A stretch of 64,000 nt of DNA from UBA946 sp031550725 (GTDB taxonomy: Bacteria > Bacillota > Clostridia > Oscillospirales > Ruminococcaceae). A program made the position numbers and the translations under genes. Positions 42,128 to 51,466 of this stretch are shown piece after piece. The stretch lies in contig JAVBOH010000014.1 of NCBI GenBank assembly GCA_031550725.1, forward strand, positions 1 to 64,000. The letters are read 5' to 3'. Under the pieces are notes generated by a model, which worked only from the letters and a program-made list of their open reading frames with translations, made no database searches and was not told the DNA's origin. Position 1 is the stretch's first letter; the number at the start of each line of letters is the position of its first letter.

Positions 42128-42324
42128 TTAGCAATAACCTTCCTTTGTTAAAATAAGGAGCTAATTAATTTTTATTTATTATAATAAACTGCACATAATT
42201 ATAATATAATGCAGAAAATTTCATGTTTATGCCTATACATCCTAGTCACAAAGCACCATGAAAAGTGTTTACATGGGCTCGTGGGTTATTTCATTAGAAC
42301 TTTTAGTTTATTTAAAACTTATAC

Positions 42325-43047
42325 TTACTTAATAACGGCAACAGTTATGTTATCATTACCACCGTTAGTTAATGCCGATTTAATCAAAACATCAGGTAAA
42401 TCCTCAATATTATTATTCTTAGTAAGATGAAATAATACTGATTCATCACAATAATTTGAAAGTCCGTCGGAACAAAGTATAACAATCGAGCTGCTAGGTA
42501 CTTCTCTTTCAAAAAAGTCTGGAGATATCGTAGGCAAAACCCCAATTGCCTTAGTAATATAGTTTCTGTGAGGATGATTTTTCAAATCCTCTTTAGTAAT
42601 CTCACCGTTATCATACATCTGCATAACAACAGAATGATCCTTAGTAATCTGAATTAATTCGTGATTAACAAGATATACCCTCGAATCTCCAACGCTTACA
42701 ACATAAAGCATATTATCAATTCGAAGTGCAACAACGCAAGTCGTACCCATCCCCTTTTTTGATTCACTGGAAACAGCTAAATCATGCACAACAGCATTAG
42801 CAGTATTAATTGAAGAAACAAGCAAATTTCGAATGGAGTTGCTGTCTGCATCAAGCCTTATAACCTTAGTAATTCTATCATAAATAATGCTAATGGCTCT
42901 TTCACTAGCTTCACTTCCGGCATTTTGCCCGCCCATTCCGTCACAAACAATAGCGAGAACAGCATTTTCTCCAAGAACTGCCGTACGCACTCTGTCCTGA
43001 TTTTCTTTTCTGGACAAGCCTATATTTGTATCAGAATAAACGACCAC
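42325..43047 (-). CDS. prpC: PP2C-family protein phosphatase PrpC/Stp
   Basis: 240 residues. Metal-binding PP2C motifs: SRKENQDR near the start, VCDGMGGQNAGSEAS (about 34-48), GDSRVYLV (about 118-125), ITKDHS and LCSDGLSNY (about 186-194). It reverses PrkC phosphorylation and uses manganese. The frame opens at a GTG (43056) that overlaps the ribosome site GAAAGGG; the GTG three codons later has 8-base spacing and is used here. Located between rlmN and prkC as in most Firmicutes. Confidence 0.94.
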   Translation of the reverse strand: MVVYSDTNIGLSRKENQDRVRTAVLGENAVLAIVCDGMGGQNAGSEASERAISIIYDRITKVIRLDADSNSIRNLLVSSINTANAVVHDLAVSSESKKGMGTTCVVALRIDNMLYVVSVGDSRVYLVNHELIQITKDHSVVMQMYDNGEITKEDLKNHPHRNYITKAIGVLPTISPDFFEREVPSSSIVILCSDGLSNYCDESVLFHLTKNNNIEDLPDVLIKSALTNGGNDNITVAVIK

Positions 43048-43074
43048 GATTTTCACCCTTTCGTAAACAAACCA

Positions 43075-44118
43075 CTAAATTTCATATTCACGTCTTAACT
43101 GTCCGCATGCGGCATTAATATCAGTGCCAAGCGTTCTTCGAGTAGTAGCGTTAAGGCCACCCTTTTCAAGCATAGTCAAAAAGTTTTGTAAAGACTTTCT
43201 GTCAGCTTTATAGTCACGTTCCTTAATCTCGTTGACAGGAATAAGATTAACATGACAATTAATACCCTTTAATAACTTAATCAACCCTTGAGCATCCTGC
43301 ACAGTATCGTTAACATTATGAATAACCGCATACTCAAAAGAAATTCGGCGACCAGTTTTATTAATATAATGTCTGCAAGCCTTTATCAATTCAGCGATAT
43401 TATAAGTCCTGTTAACAGGCATAATTTCCGAACGTTTTTCATCTGTCACAGCATGGAGTGATATTGACAAAGTAAGTCCCAGCTTATATTCAGCCAGCTC
43501 ATAGATTCTGTCAACAATACCACAAGTTGAAAGTGACACATGGCGCAAGCTCATATTCTTACCTGTTTCAAAAGAAAGTATTTTCAAAAACTCAAGCACA
43601 TTATCAAAATTATCAAGCGGCTCACCAATACCCATAAGCACAAGACTGTCAACATGACGACCACTATCACGCTCTGCCTCGTAAATCTGCAAAAGCATTT
43701 CTGAAACAGAAAGATTGCGTTTAAACCCAGCAATAGTAGATGCACAAAAGTTACATCCCATCTTGCATCCAACCTGTGTCGAAATACAAAGACTGTTACC
43801 ATGCTTATAATTCATCAAAACAGCCTCAACATGATTGCCGTCAGGAAGCCTATATAGATATTTTACCGTATTATCTATACAAGATTCAAGCTTTTGGGAA
43901 ATATTTAGACTATTTATACAAAACATTTCGTCAAGTTTTGCACACAATGACGATGAAATGTTAGTCATTTGGTTAAATGCGGTAGCACGTTTAATATGCA
44001 GCCATTCATAAATTTGTTTGGAGCGAAATTTTTTCTCACCGATAGCAATTAATTCTTCTGAAAGCTTGTCCAAACTATACGACAAAATATCCTTTTTAAT
44101 ACAATTCCCTCCAGACAA
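43075..44118 (-). CDS. rlmN: Dual-specificity 23S rRNA/tRNA adenine-C2 methyltransferase RlmN
   Basis: 347 residues from the first possible codon. Radical-SAM motif GCKMGCNFCAS (CxxxCxxC), GIGEPLDN for SAM binding, and the mechanistic cysteine in DINAACGQLR near the C-terminus. It methylates A2503 of 23S rRNA and A37 of some tRNAs. The start is uncertain. The outermost TTG (44118) has no ribosome site, whereas GGAGG lies 7 bases before an ATT at 44100, which is also where family alignments would place the first residue (IKKDILSYSL). Initiation at AUU is therefore possible. Confidence 0.94.
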   Translation of the reverse strand: MSGGNCIKKDILSYSLDKLSEELIAIGEKKFRSKQIYEWLHIKRATAFNQMTNISSSLCAKLDEMFCINSLNISQKLESCIDNTVKYLYRLPDGNHVEAVLMNYKHGNSLCISTQVGCKMGCNFCASTIAGFKRNLSVSEMLLQIYEAERDSGRHVDSLVLMGIGEPLDNFDNVLEFLKILSFETGKNMSLRHVSLSTCGIVDRIYELAEYKLGLTLSISLHAVTDEKRSEIMPVNRTYNIAELIKACRHYINKTGRRISFEYAVIHNVNDTVQDAQGLIKLLKGINCHVNLIPVNEIKERDYKADRKSLQNFLTMLEKGGLNATTRRTLGTDINAACGQLRREYEI

Positions 44119-44158
44119 AATTTAGTGCATAATATACATAGTTCATAAAGCATAATTT

Positions 44159-45472
44159 TTATGAATTACGCTTTATTTTACTTATGAAAAAACCCTCACA
44201 ACCAAAATGATGCGGAAAGATTGATGCTTTATAACTGCCAAACGGTTCACCCATATCTTCAAGAAATGGTACACCTTCAAAATTTTTATGTTCATTCAAA
44301 AAGCGTTCAATAACATCATCATTTTCTTTTTTAGAAAGAGTACAAGTTGAATATACAATTTCACCGCCAGCTTCAAGATATTCGGATGCTTTGTTCAAAA
44401 TATCATATTGAATATTAGGAAGTCCAGCAACATCATCAATGCTTTTATATTTAATTTCAGGTTTCGAACGCATAACACCAAAACCAGAACAAGGAACATC
44501 ACATAAAATTTTATTAAACTTTGGGAAATCAGCATTAAAAATCTTAGCATCATTCTGTAAAGCTTTTATACTTGCAAACCCCAGTCTTTTCGCACCATTT
44601 TCAATAATATTAACACGTTTTTGGTGCAAATCGCAAGCAACTACTGTGCCATTATCATTCATTATTTCTGTAATGGTAAAAGCCTTTCCACCAGGAGCTG
44701 AGCAAATATCCAAGATAATATCGTTATCATGTGGGTTCAATGCCATACAACAAAGCTGCGATGACAAGTCCTGCACATGAAATAAACCATCATTAAAAAG
44801 TTCATTGTTTTCAACTGAGCCAAGCTTGTCAATAACCAAACAATTTGAAACTAACTCGTGTTTATATGCAGTAATACCAATTTCGAAAAATTTTCTAATA
44901 AGTTCATCATCAGAAGTTTTCGTGTTATTAACTCTTATAAATGAAGTATGTGTATCGAGTGATGATGAAAGCAAATCAATTGTATCTGTTTCACCATAAT
45001 CATCAAGCAACATTTGTACAAGCTTTTCATCACAAGAATATTCTATACTCAAAGCTTTAATTTTATCTTTAGGTAAAGTAATTTTCTTTTTATCACGAAT
45101 AAAATTTCTAAGCACAGCATTAACAAATCCCGATGCAGATACTTTTTTTATCTGTTTTGTAAGCTCAACTGCCTCGTTTACAGCGGCATTATCAGGAACA
45201 GAATCCATATATAAAAGCTGATACAAGCCAATCATTATTATAATACAGATATCTCTGTCAAGTTTATGTAAAGGCTTTGAGCTATACATAGTGATGATGT
45301 ACTCAAGTGTCATTTTGCGCTCAATAACCCCATAAAAAAGCCTTGTAACAAAGTTTTTATCCTGCCCAGATAGCTCAGCTTTTGAAAGTTCACCATCCAA
45401 GGCAAGATTAGAATACGCATTTTTATTCATTTTTTTAAGAAGTTCGTAAACAACAAATCGAGCGGATTTCAT
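44159..45472 (-). CDS. rsmB: 16S rRNA cytosine-C5 methyltransferase RsmB
   Basis: 437 residues. N-terminal NusB-like RNA-binding domain (about 1-140; FVVYELLKKM, DNAAVNEAVELTK, ASGFVNAVLRNF). C-terminal methyltransferase with SAM loop DICSAPGGKAF, the acidic VACDL, catalytic loop DVPCSGFGVMRSKPE and YSTCTLSKKEND with its nucleophilic cysteine. It methylates C967 of 16S rRNA. The ATG 9 bases after GGAGG is used. It sits between fmt and rlmN in the ylo-type cluster. Confidence 0.95.
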   Translation of the reverse strand: MKSARFVVYELLKKMNKNAYSNLALDGELSKAELSGQDKNFVTRLFYGVIERKMTLEYIITMYSSKPLHKLDRDICIIIMIGLYQLLYMDSVPDNAAVNEAVELTKQIKKVSASGFVNAVLRNFIRDKKKITLPKDKIKALSIEYSCDEKLVQMLLDDYGETDTIDLLSSSLDTHTSFIRVNNTKTSDDELIRKFFEIGITAYKHELVSNCLVIDKLGSVENNELFNDGLFHVQDLSSQLCCMALNPHDNDIILDICSAPGGKAFTITEIMNDNGTVVACDLHQKRVNIIENGAKRLGFASIKALQNDAKIFNADFPKFNKILCDVPCSGFGVMRSKPEIKYKSIDDVAGLPNIQYDILNKASEYLEAGGEIVYSTCTLSKKENDDVIERFLNEHKNFEGVPFLEDMGEPFGSYKASIFPHHFGCEGFFISKIKRNS

Positions 45473-45499
45473 CAATTACAACCTCCATAAAAATTAATA

Positions 45500-46444
45500 T
45501 TATACATCAAATTTCATACCAGTTTCTACTTTATTTCCACGTAAATAATCAGCAGCTTTCAAGCGTTTTCCACCCTCTGACTGAACTTCAACAAAAGAAA
45601 TGCATTTACCATCACCACATACAACAGTGAACTTTTTATTATCAATAATAGTTCCCGCTTGCTCAGTTGACGTCAAATCCTTTGCAATAGTAGACTTAAA
45701 AACTTTGAGTTTCTTACCATTCAACATAGCAGTTGCACAAGGAAATGCAGATAAACCACAAATATGATTATGCACTTTTATAGCTGGTTTAGTAAAATCA
45801 ATCGGACACATATCCTTTGTAAGCATCGGAGCATGAGAAGATAGCGCATCATCCTGTCTTTGCTGTGTCAAGGTATTATCCTTAACAGCTTGAATTGTAT
45901 CCAGTAGCAGCTTTGCACCCAATTCAGACAGTCTGTCATGAAGTTCAGATGCTGTTTCATCCTCACCAATCTCAGTTGATACCTTTAAAAGCATATCGCC
46001 TGTATCAATACCCTCTGCCATAAGCATAGTAGTAATACCAGTTTCCTTTTCACCGTTAAGTACACTCCATTGAATAGGACCTGCACCACGATATTTTGGA
46101 AGAAGTGATGCGTGAACATTAATGCAATATAATTTTGGCGCATCAAGCACAACCTTAGGTAATATTTTACCATAAGCAACAACTATTATAAGATCAGGAG
46201 CAAGCTCATTCAAAACTTTCATTGAAATTTCAGCATCATCACCCGATTTCAAACTAACAGGCTGATAAACAGGTATATTATTTTCCAATGCAAGCACTTT
46301 AACAGGAGGCGGAGTTAATTTATAACCCCTGCCCTTTGGCTTATCAGGCTGAGTAAAAACAGCCTGAACATTTTCGCCGCTGTCGATTAACGCTTTTAAG
46401 CAAGGTACAGCAAAATCAGGAGTTCCCATGAAAACTATATTCAT
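45500..46444 (-). CDS. fmt: Methionyl-tRNA formyltransferase
   Basis: 314 residues, the usual length. FMGTPDFAVPCL at the start, the folate-binding catalytic region NVHASLLPKYRGAGPIQW with the active-site Asn and His, ITTMLMAEGIDTGDML, and a C-terminal OB-like tRNA-binding domain. It formylates initiator Met-tRNA; the product is later deformylated by the enzyme encoded directly upstream (def), 22 bases away. AAGGATGG precedes the ATG. Confidence 0.96.
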   Translation of the reverse strand: MNIVFMGTPDFAVPCLKALIDSGENVQAVFTQPDKPKGRGYKLTPPPVKVLALENNIPVYQPVSLKSGDDAEISMKVLNELAPDLIIVVAYGKILPKVVLDAPKLYCINVHASLLPKYRGAGPIQWSVLNGEKETGITTMLMAEGIDTGDMLLKVSTEIGEDETASELHDRLSELGAKLLLDTIQAVKDNTLTQQRQDDALSSHAPMLTKDMCPIDFTKPAIKVHNHICGLSAFPCATAMLNGKKLKVFKSTIAKDLTSTEQAGTIIDNKKFTVVCGDGKCISFVEVQSEGGKRLKAADYLRGNKVETGMKFDV

Positions 46445-46466
46445 AAAGTTTTAACCATCCTTAAAA

Positions 46467-46940
46467 TTAATTTTCATCCTCAAGCTCGCTTGGGTCAACC
46501 ATTTCATCAGCTAAGTCGATGAAAAGACGTCCGTCAAGATGGTCAAGCTCATGGCAAACACATCTTGCAAAATATTCCGAACATTTATATTCAACATCTT
46601 CACCGTTGCGATTTTTAGCACGAACGATAACATTCATAGGTCTTTCAACATATCCCCACTGATTTGGACATGATAAACAGCCCTCTATTCCACGCTGATT
46701 ACCCTTTTCTTCAACAATTTCAGGGTTAACAAGCTCAACAGGACCCTCACCAACATCAATAAATACAACCCTGCGCAAAATACCAACCTGTGGAGCGGCA
46801 ATTCCAACACCTTGTGTTTTATACATAGTTTCAGCCATATCATCAAGCAAAGCGGCAAGCTTTTCATCAAATTTTTCAACTGGTTTTGACTTCTTGCGAA
46901 GAACATCATCAGGAACCTTAACAACATTTCTAAGTGCCAT
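46467..46940 (-). CDS. def: Peptide deformylase
   Basis: 157 residues with all three deformylase motifs: GVGIAAPQVG, EGCLSCPN and CHELDHLDG, whose His pair and the Cys of motif 2 bind the ferrous ion. It removes the N-formyl group from nascent chains. GAAAGG precedes the ATG. Order priA-def-fmt is as in Bacillus. Family length is 150-190, and the C-terminus is a short acidic tail (PSELEDEN). Confidence 0.96.
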   Translation of the reverse strand: MALRNVVKVPDDVLRKKSKPVEKFDEKLAALLDDMAETMYKTQGVGIAAPQVGILRRVVFIDVGEGPVELVNPEIVEEKGNQRGIEGCLSCPNQWGYVERPMNVIVRAKNRNGEDVEYKCSEYFARCVCHELDHLDGRLFIDLADEMVDPSELEDEN

Positions 46941-46980
46941 AAAATAATCAACCTTTCAAATAGCTTTGGAATTAATGTGA

Positions 46981-49413
46981 TTATAAACCTATATCACCAT
47001 TAATATCCAAATAAGTAGTAACAGTAGCAAATTCTCTTTTAGTAAAAGTAAGCTTATAAAGCTGTGAAATAAAATCTCTAAATGCCTTATTATTCTTACA
47101 TTTAATTATTATTCGGTATCTATATTTATTATTAATCTTTTCGTAAATACATTTTGCAGGACCGATAACACGCAGAGGTAAAGTAACATTCTCTCTTTCT
47201 ATTTTATCCCTTAACATCCGCAAAAATTCATTTGACGCTAAGTTCGCAGCACGGTCATTAACTGATGCAAATTCAAGTACACATGTATCACAAAACGGTG
47301 GAAAAGTAAGTGTTTTACGCATAGCAATTTCTTGTTCATAAAACCCTTTATAATTCTGTTCAGCAGCAAGGTTTATAACATAATGTTCAGGTACATAAGT
47401 CTGAATAAATGCCCTGCCCTGCTTTTCACCACGTCCGCATCTGCCGACAACCTGTGTAACCAGTGAGAAGGTTCTTTCATAACTGCGAAAATCACCAGTA
47501 AAAAGAGCTTTATCAATAGAAAGCACACCAACCAGCGTAACATCAGGAAAATCAAGTCCCTTTGCAATCATCTGCGTGCCGAGCATAATATCATACTCAT
47601 GGTTTTCAAAGGCTTTAAAAGACTTTTCATAGGAATAACGTGAGTATGTAGTATCAGCATCCATACGCAAAATACGAGCATTTGGAAAAAGCGACGAGAT
47701 TTCATCCTCAACCTTTTGTGTACCGATACCCATATTCTTCAAGTGCTCCTTATTACACTTCGGACACTTGCTAACCATATCTATGGTATGACTGCAGTAG
47801 TGACAAATCAGCTTGTTATTAATCTTATGATATGTCAGCGGAATACTGCAGTTCGGACAAGTAACTGGCTCTTTGCAATCTGCACAACTAATAAAAGTGT
47901 GAAAACCACGCCTATTAAGCAGAAGAATGGTCTGCTCATTTCTTTCAAGATTTATATTAATTTCATCAACCAAACGCTCCGAAAAAACGTTTGACGAGCC
48001 ATAAAAACCCTCATAAGCGAGGTCAATTATCTCAACATAAGGCAAGACATTCTGCGAATATCTGTCGGGCATTTCAAAAAGCTGATATCTGTTTGTTTCA
48101 GCATAATAATAACTCTCAATAGAAGGTGTTGCAGAAGCCATAAGCAAAAGTGCATTATGAGTAACACAACGCTTTTTAGCAATTTCTCTTGCATCATATC
48201 GAGGAGATGACTCGGATTTATAGGTACGCTCACCCTCCTCGTCAATAATAATCAGCCCAATATTTTCTAGTGGTGCAAAAATCGCACTTCTAGTACCAAT
48301 AACAATTTTCGCCTGACCCGACTTAACACGTTTATACTCATTAAGACGCTGTGTAAGCGAAAGACTGCTATGCATAATCGCAACTGTATTACCAAAAAGT
48401 GATTGAAATCTGCCAACAGCCTGTGGTGTAAGCGAAATTTCAGGGATAAGCATAATAACTGTCTTATTTATATTTAATGTAAACTCAATAAGCTTTGCAA
48501 AAACAGAAGTTTTCCCGCTTCCTGTAACACCATGTAAAAGCGCACATGATGGTTTTTCATCCAAAACAAGCTTAGACGTTCCATCAAAAACATCTGCTTG
48601 CTGCCTAGAAAGCACAATGCTATCAATACTCACATCGGAATTAACATCAGGTATGGAAATAATCTCATATTCATATGATTCAACAGCACCGCTTTTTATC
48701 ATATTCTTGATAACAGCAGTTGTTACACCACAAATATAAGTAATTTCCTTAACGGATGCAGTTGAACATTCAAGCAAAAAATCGGCGATAGATTTTTGTT
48801 TTGGTGTTAAATTAAAAGTATCCTCACCCAAAACATATTTTTCTGTTAGCTTTATCATTTTAACAGTATCATCATTTTTTTTACGCTTAACTGAATCTGT
48901 TTCAATAACAAATCCACCGCTGACAAGCTCACTTAATGTGCTTTTTTCAGCACCATCGATAACAGAAAAATCATCCTGCAAATCTTTTAAAAGTTCAAAC
49001 GCATTCACTGAAAGTATTGAAGTATCAATATCTTCAGACGAAAGCGAATATTTTTGTGTATAGCTAACACTTAACCCAACAGGAATAAGCGTTTTAAATG
49101 CATCAAAATAAGTGCAGAGTGTGTTTTCTCTTATCCACATCATGAGCTCAAGCATTTCATTATTGATAAGCGGCTCTTTGTCAATAACAGAATGAATAGG
49201 TTTAAACTTTGATAAATCCATTCCGTTTGCACTATCAAAACGAATGACAAGTGCCACACGCTTGCGGTTACCTTTTCCAAAAGGAACAAGCACCCTAGCA
49301 CCAACAAAAACTTTTCCCTCAAGATAAGTAGGGATAACATATTGATATCTCTTGTCATATCCATAGGTAGTATTGCTTATTGCGACAGCCGCAACGGTCT
49401 TAATCTCAAACAA
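46981..49413 (-). CDS. priA: Primosomal replication-restart helicase PriA
   Basis: 810 residues. N-terminal 3'-DNA-binding domain (AISNTTYGYDKRYQYVIP), winged helix, helicase with GVTGSGKTSVFAKL (Walker A), motif II DEEG, ATPSIESYY, and zinc-binding cysteines CADCKEPVTCPNCSIPL...CHYCSH...CPKC. C-terminal motifs are GTQMIAKGLDFPDV and VTQVVGRCGRG. PriA reloads the replisome at stalled forks. Motif II reads DEEG where most homologues have DEEH. The frame opens at TTG 49431, but GGGGG stands 7 bases before the TTG at 49413, used here. coaBC, usually just upstream, is absent. Confidence 0.95.
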   Translation of the reverse strand: MFEIKTVAAVAISNTTYGYDKRYQYVIPTYLEGKVFVGARVLVPFGKGNRKRVALVIRFDSANGMDLSKFKPIHSVIDKEPLINNEMLELMMWIRENTLCTYFDAFKTLIPVGLSVSYTQKYSLSSEDIDTSILSVNAFELLKDLQDDFSVIDGAEKSTLSELVSGGFVIETDSVKRKKNDDTVKMIKLTEKYVLGEDTFNLTPKQKSIADFLLECSTASVKEITYICGVTTAVIKNMIKSGAVESYEYEIISIPDVNSDVSIDSIVLSRQQADVFDGTSKLVLDEKPSCALLHGVTGSGKTSVFAKLIEFTLNINKTVIMLIPEISLTPQAVGRFQSLFGNTVAIMHSSLSLTQRLNEYKRVKSGQAKIVIGTRSAIFAPLENIGLIIIDEEGERTYKSESSPRYDAREIAKKRCVTHNALLLMASATPSIESYYYAETNRYQLFEMPDRYSQNVLPYVEIIDLAYEGFYGSSNVFSERLVDEININLERNEQTILLLNRRGFHTFISCADCKEPVTCPNCSIPLTYHKINNKLICHYCSHTIDMVSKCPKCNKEHLKNMGIGTQKVEDEISSLFPNARILRMDADTTYSRYSYEKSFKAFENHEYDIMLGTQMIAKGLDFPDVTLVGVLSIDKALFTGDFRSYERTFSLVTQVVGRCGRGEKQGRAFIQTYVPEHYVINLAAEQNYKGFYEQEIAMRKTLTFPPFCDTCVLEFASVNDRAANLASNEFLRMLRDKIERENVTLPLRVIGPAKCIYEKINNKYRYRIIIKCKNNKAFRDFISQLYKLTFTKREFATVTTYLDINGDIGL

Positions 49414-49497
49414 AGCAAATCCCCCAGACAAAAAAATATCAATATACGATACACGGACGTCCTAAAAAATTTAAGACGCCCATAAAATTTTATTATT

Positions 49498-49719
49498 TTA
49501 GTTCATGCTGCCGCCAGTACGAAGTGATGGGTCTTCAACAATTGTATATTTTCTTGACGCAAATTCCTCAACAGCAGTCTTTACAGGCTTTTGTTCCAAA
49601 ATTTGATTATTAACATACAAATCATCAGCGATTTCTCTTGCTCTTTTAGCAACACCGATAACAACGGAATAATAACTCTCATTTTTAGTAGTAATTTGTG
49701 AAATAGCAGGTCTAAGCAT
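49498..49719 (-). CDS. rpoZ: RNA polymerase omega subunit
   Basis: 73 residues. MLRPAISQITTKNESYYSVV followed by the core omega motif AKRAREIADD and KPVKTAVEEFASRKYTIVE. It stabilises the beta-prime subunit. The ATG overlaps the gmk stop (ATGCTTAG) and follows AGGTG by 7 bases, so the six-codon extension upstream was rejected. Position after gmk is conserved. Confidence 0.93.
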   Translation of the reverse strand: MLRPAISQITTKNESYYSVVIGVAKRAREIADDLYVNNQILEQKPVKTAVEEFASRKYTIVEDPSLRTGGSMN

Positions 49720-50323
49720 TATAAAGCACCTCATCAATTTTATTTTTTGAATTTATTGTTTTAAGTTCTTCAGCACGAATAATTGAGTTCAAATCTGCAA
49801 TTGCAAGTTCAAGCTCACCATTAATCATAACATAATCATACTTCGAAGCATAGCGAATTTCGCCCTCTGCTTCATTAACACGTTTTTCTATAACATCCGC
49901 AGCTTCAGTTCCACGTTTATTTAATCTGCGTCTGAGTTCCTTAACAGACGGCGGTAAAATAAACACAAACACAGCATCAGGACATTTTTCTCTTATCTTC
50001 ATAGCACCCTGCACTTCAATTTCAAGAATAACGTGCTTACCACAAGCAAGCATATCTTCAACAGGTTTTCTTGGAGTGCCATAATAATTATCGCAGTAGC
50101 AAGCATATTCAAGCATACCATTAGAACAAATTAATTGCTCAAATTTTTCCTTTGAATAGAAGTGATAATTAACACCATCAACTTCACCGCAACGAGCATT
50201 TCTAGTTGTAGCAGAAACAGAATAATAAATATTTTCCTGTTTTAAAACTTCAGCAAGAATTGTACCCTTTCCACATCCTGACGGACCAGATATAACAAAA
50301 AGAATACCCCTTTGATTACTCAT
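49712..50323 (-). CDS. gmk: Guanylate kinase
   Basis: 203 residues. P loop SGPSGCGKGT (about 10-19), GMP-binding YSVSATTRNARCGEVDGVNYHF and EYACYCDNYYGTP, and the lid RRLNKRGTE. It converts GMP and ATP to GDP and ADP. The ATG used follows GGAG by 10 bases and overlaps the end of remA by 8 bases; the nine-codon longer start lies further inside remA. Length matches the family (about 205). Confidence 0.96.
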   Translation of the reverse strand: MSNQRGILFVISGPSGCGKGTILAEVLKQENIYYSVSATTRNARCGEVDGVNYHFYSKEKFEQLICSNGMLEYACYCDNYYGTPRKPVEDMLACGKHVILEIEVQGAMKIREKCPDAVFVFILPPSVKELRRRLNKRGTEAADVIEKRVNEAEGEIRYASKYDYVMINGELELAIADLNSIIRAEELKTINSKNKIDEVLYNA

Positions 50324-50576
50324 CCGAATCGTTCTCCTTAACGTCATCATTTACACGACCAGCAAAGGTTTCAGGCTGAATAGCAGAAAGGATAACATGA
50401 CCACTGTCCATAATAACAACAGCACGGGAACGCCTGCCATATGTAGCGTCAATAAGCATTCCTTTATCCTTTGATTCCTGAACAATACGTTTAATCGGAG
50501 CAGAATCAGGACTAACAATCGTTATAATCCTACCTGCCGAAACCATATTACCAAAGCCAATGTTTATCAGTTTCAT
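50316..50576 (-). CDS. remA: RemA-family extracellular matrix regulator (DUF370)
   Basis: 86 residues: INIGFGNMVSAGRIITIVSP, DSAPIKRIVQESKDKGMLID and ATYGRRSRAVVIMDSGHVILS, the typical conserved core. In Bacillus RemA is a ring-forming DNA-binding activator of matrix and osmoprotection genes. It also occurs widely in Clostridia in front of gmk, as here. A short acidic tail (DDVKENDSDE) overlaps the gmk start. AAAGGA precedes the ATG. Confidence 0.95.
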   Translation of the reverse strand: MKLINIGFGNMVSAGRIITIVSPDSAPIKRIVQESKDKGMLIDATYGRRSRAVVIMDSGHVILSAIQPETFAGRVNDDVKENDSDE

Positions 50577-50587
50577 TTTATAATCCT

Positions 50588-51466
50588 TTATTCAATGTTT
50601 TGAATTTGCTCACGAATTTTTTCAATCTCGGACTTCATTTCAATAACTAACTTAGTTATCTCCGCATCCTGAGCTTTTGAGCCAATAGTATTAGTTTCAC
50701 GGTTAAATTCCTGAATTAAAAAGTCAAGCTTACGACCAACAGGTTCGTCAGCCTCCAAAAGACCCCTGAATTGATGGATATGACTTCTTAGACGAACAGT
50801 TTCTTCATCAACAGCAGTTTTCTCAGAGAAAATAGCAGCTTCTGTTAAAATTCTCTGTTCCTCAATCTTTTTGTCATTGATAATTTCAGAAATTCTGTTA
50901 AAAAGACGAGTACGATAAGCCTCGGTAATTTCAGGCGAACGCTCCTCAATACGAGAAACAATCTTCTCGATATACTCAATACGAGAAAGAATGTCACTTT
51001 TCATCTTAACGCCCTCTTTGGCACGCATTTCAACAAAGCTATCCAAAGCTTTCTGCGCAGCAAGCTTAACATCCTGCCATATAACATCTTCATCCTCAAC
51101 ATTTTTTCTAACATTAAAAACATCAGGCAATCTTAACAAATTAGAAAGTGTGAGGTCATCAGTCAACCCAAACTCTGTGTTAGCTTCACGCAAAGCATTA
51201 ATATATCCAGCTGCAATCGACTTGTTTACTTCGATAAGAGCATCCTTACCCTCAACATTATAAACAGATATACCAACATCAATTTTCCCTCTTGATATAC
51301 TCCCCTGCAAAAAAGATTTCATCTTTTCTTCAAGATAGCCATATGCCCTAGGAACTCTGGCTGAAAACTCATAATATCTATGGTTCACAGATTTTATTTC
51401 AACAAGAATATCTCTGCCATTAATAGTTTCCTGACATCTGCCAAAACCAGTCATGCTATAAATCAT
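50588..51466 (-). CDS. yicC: YicC/YloC-family endoribonuclease
   Basis: 292 residues, the family length. It starts IYSMTGFGRCQ, with SVNHRYYEFSARVPR in the N-terminal domain and EETVRLRSHIHQF plus GRKLDFLIQEFNRETNTIGSK in the C-terminal domain. These are the two Pfam blocks (YicC_N, DUF1732). Bacterial YicC proteins are single-strand endoribonucleases that can promote small-RNA decay. First gene of the minus-strand housekeeping run and adjacent to remA, as in Bacillus. AAAAAGGATGG precedes the ATG. Confidence 0.95.
   Translation of the reverse strand: MIYSMTGFGRCQETINGRDILVEIKSVNHRYYEFSARVPRAYGYLEEKMKSFLQGSISRGKIDVGISVYNVEGKDALIEVNKSIAAGYINALREANTEFGLTDDLTLSNLLRLPDVFNVRKNVEDEDVIWQDVKLAAQKALDSFVEMRAKEGVKMKSDILSRIEYIEKIVSRIEERSPEITEAYRTRLFNRISEIINDKKIEEQRILTEAAIFSEKTAVDEETVRLRSHIHQFRGLLEADEPVGRKLDFLIQEFNRETNTIGSKAQDAEITKLVIEMKSEIEKIREQIQNIE

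Noticed and set aside
49438..49497. GGACGTC/GACGCCC stem between rpoZ and priA as terminator
   Set aside because: The arms are mismatched and no T-run follows on the minus strand.
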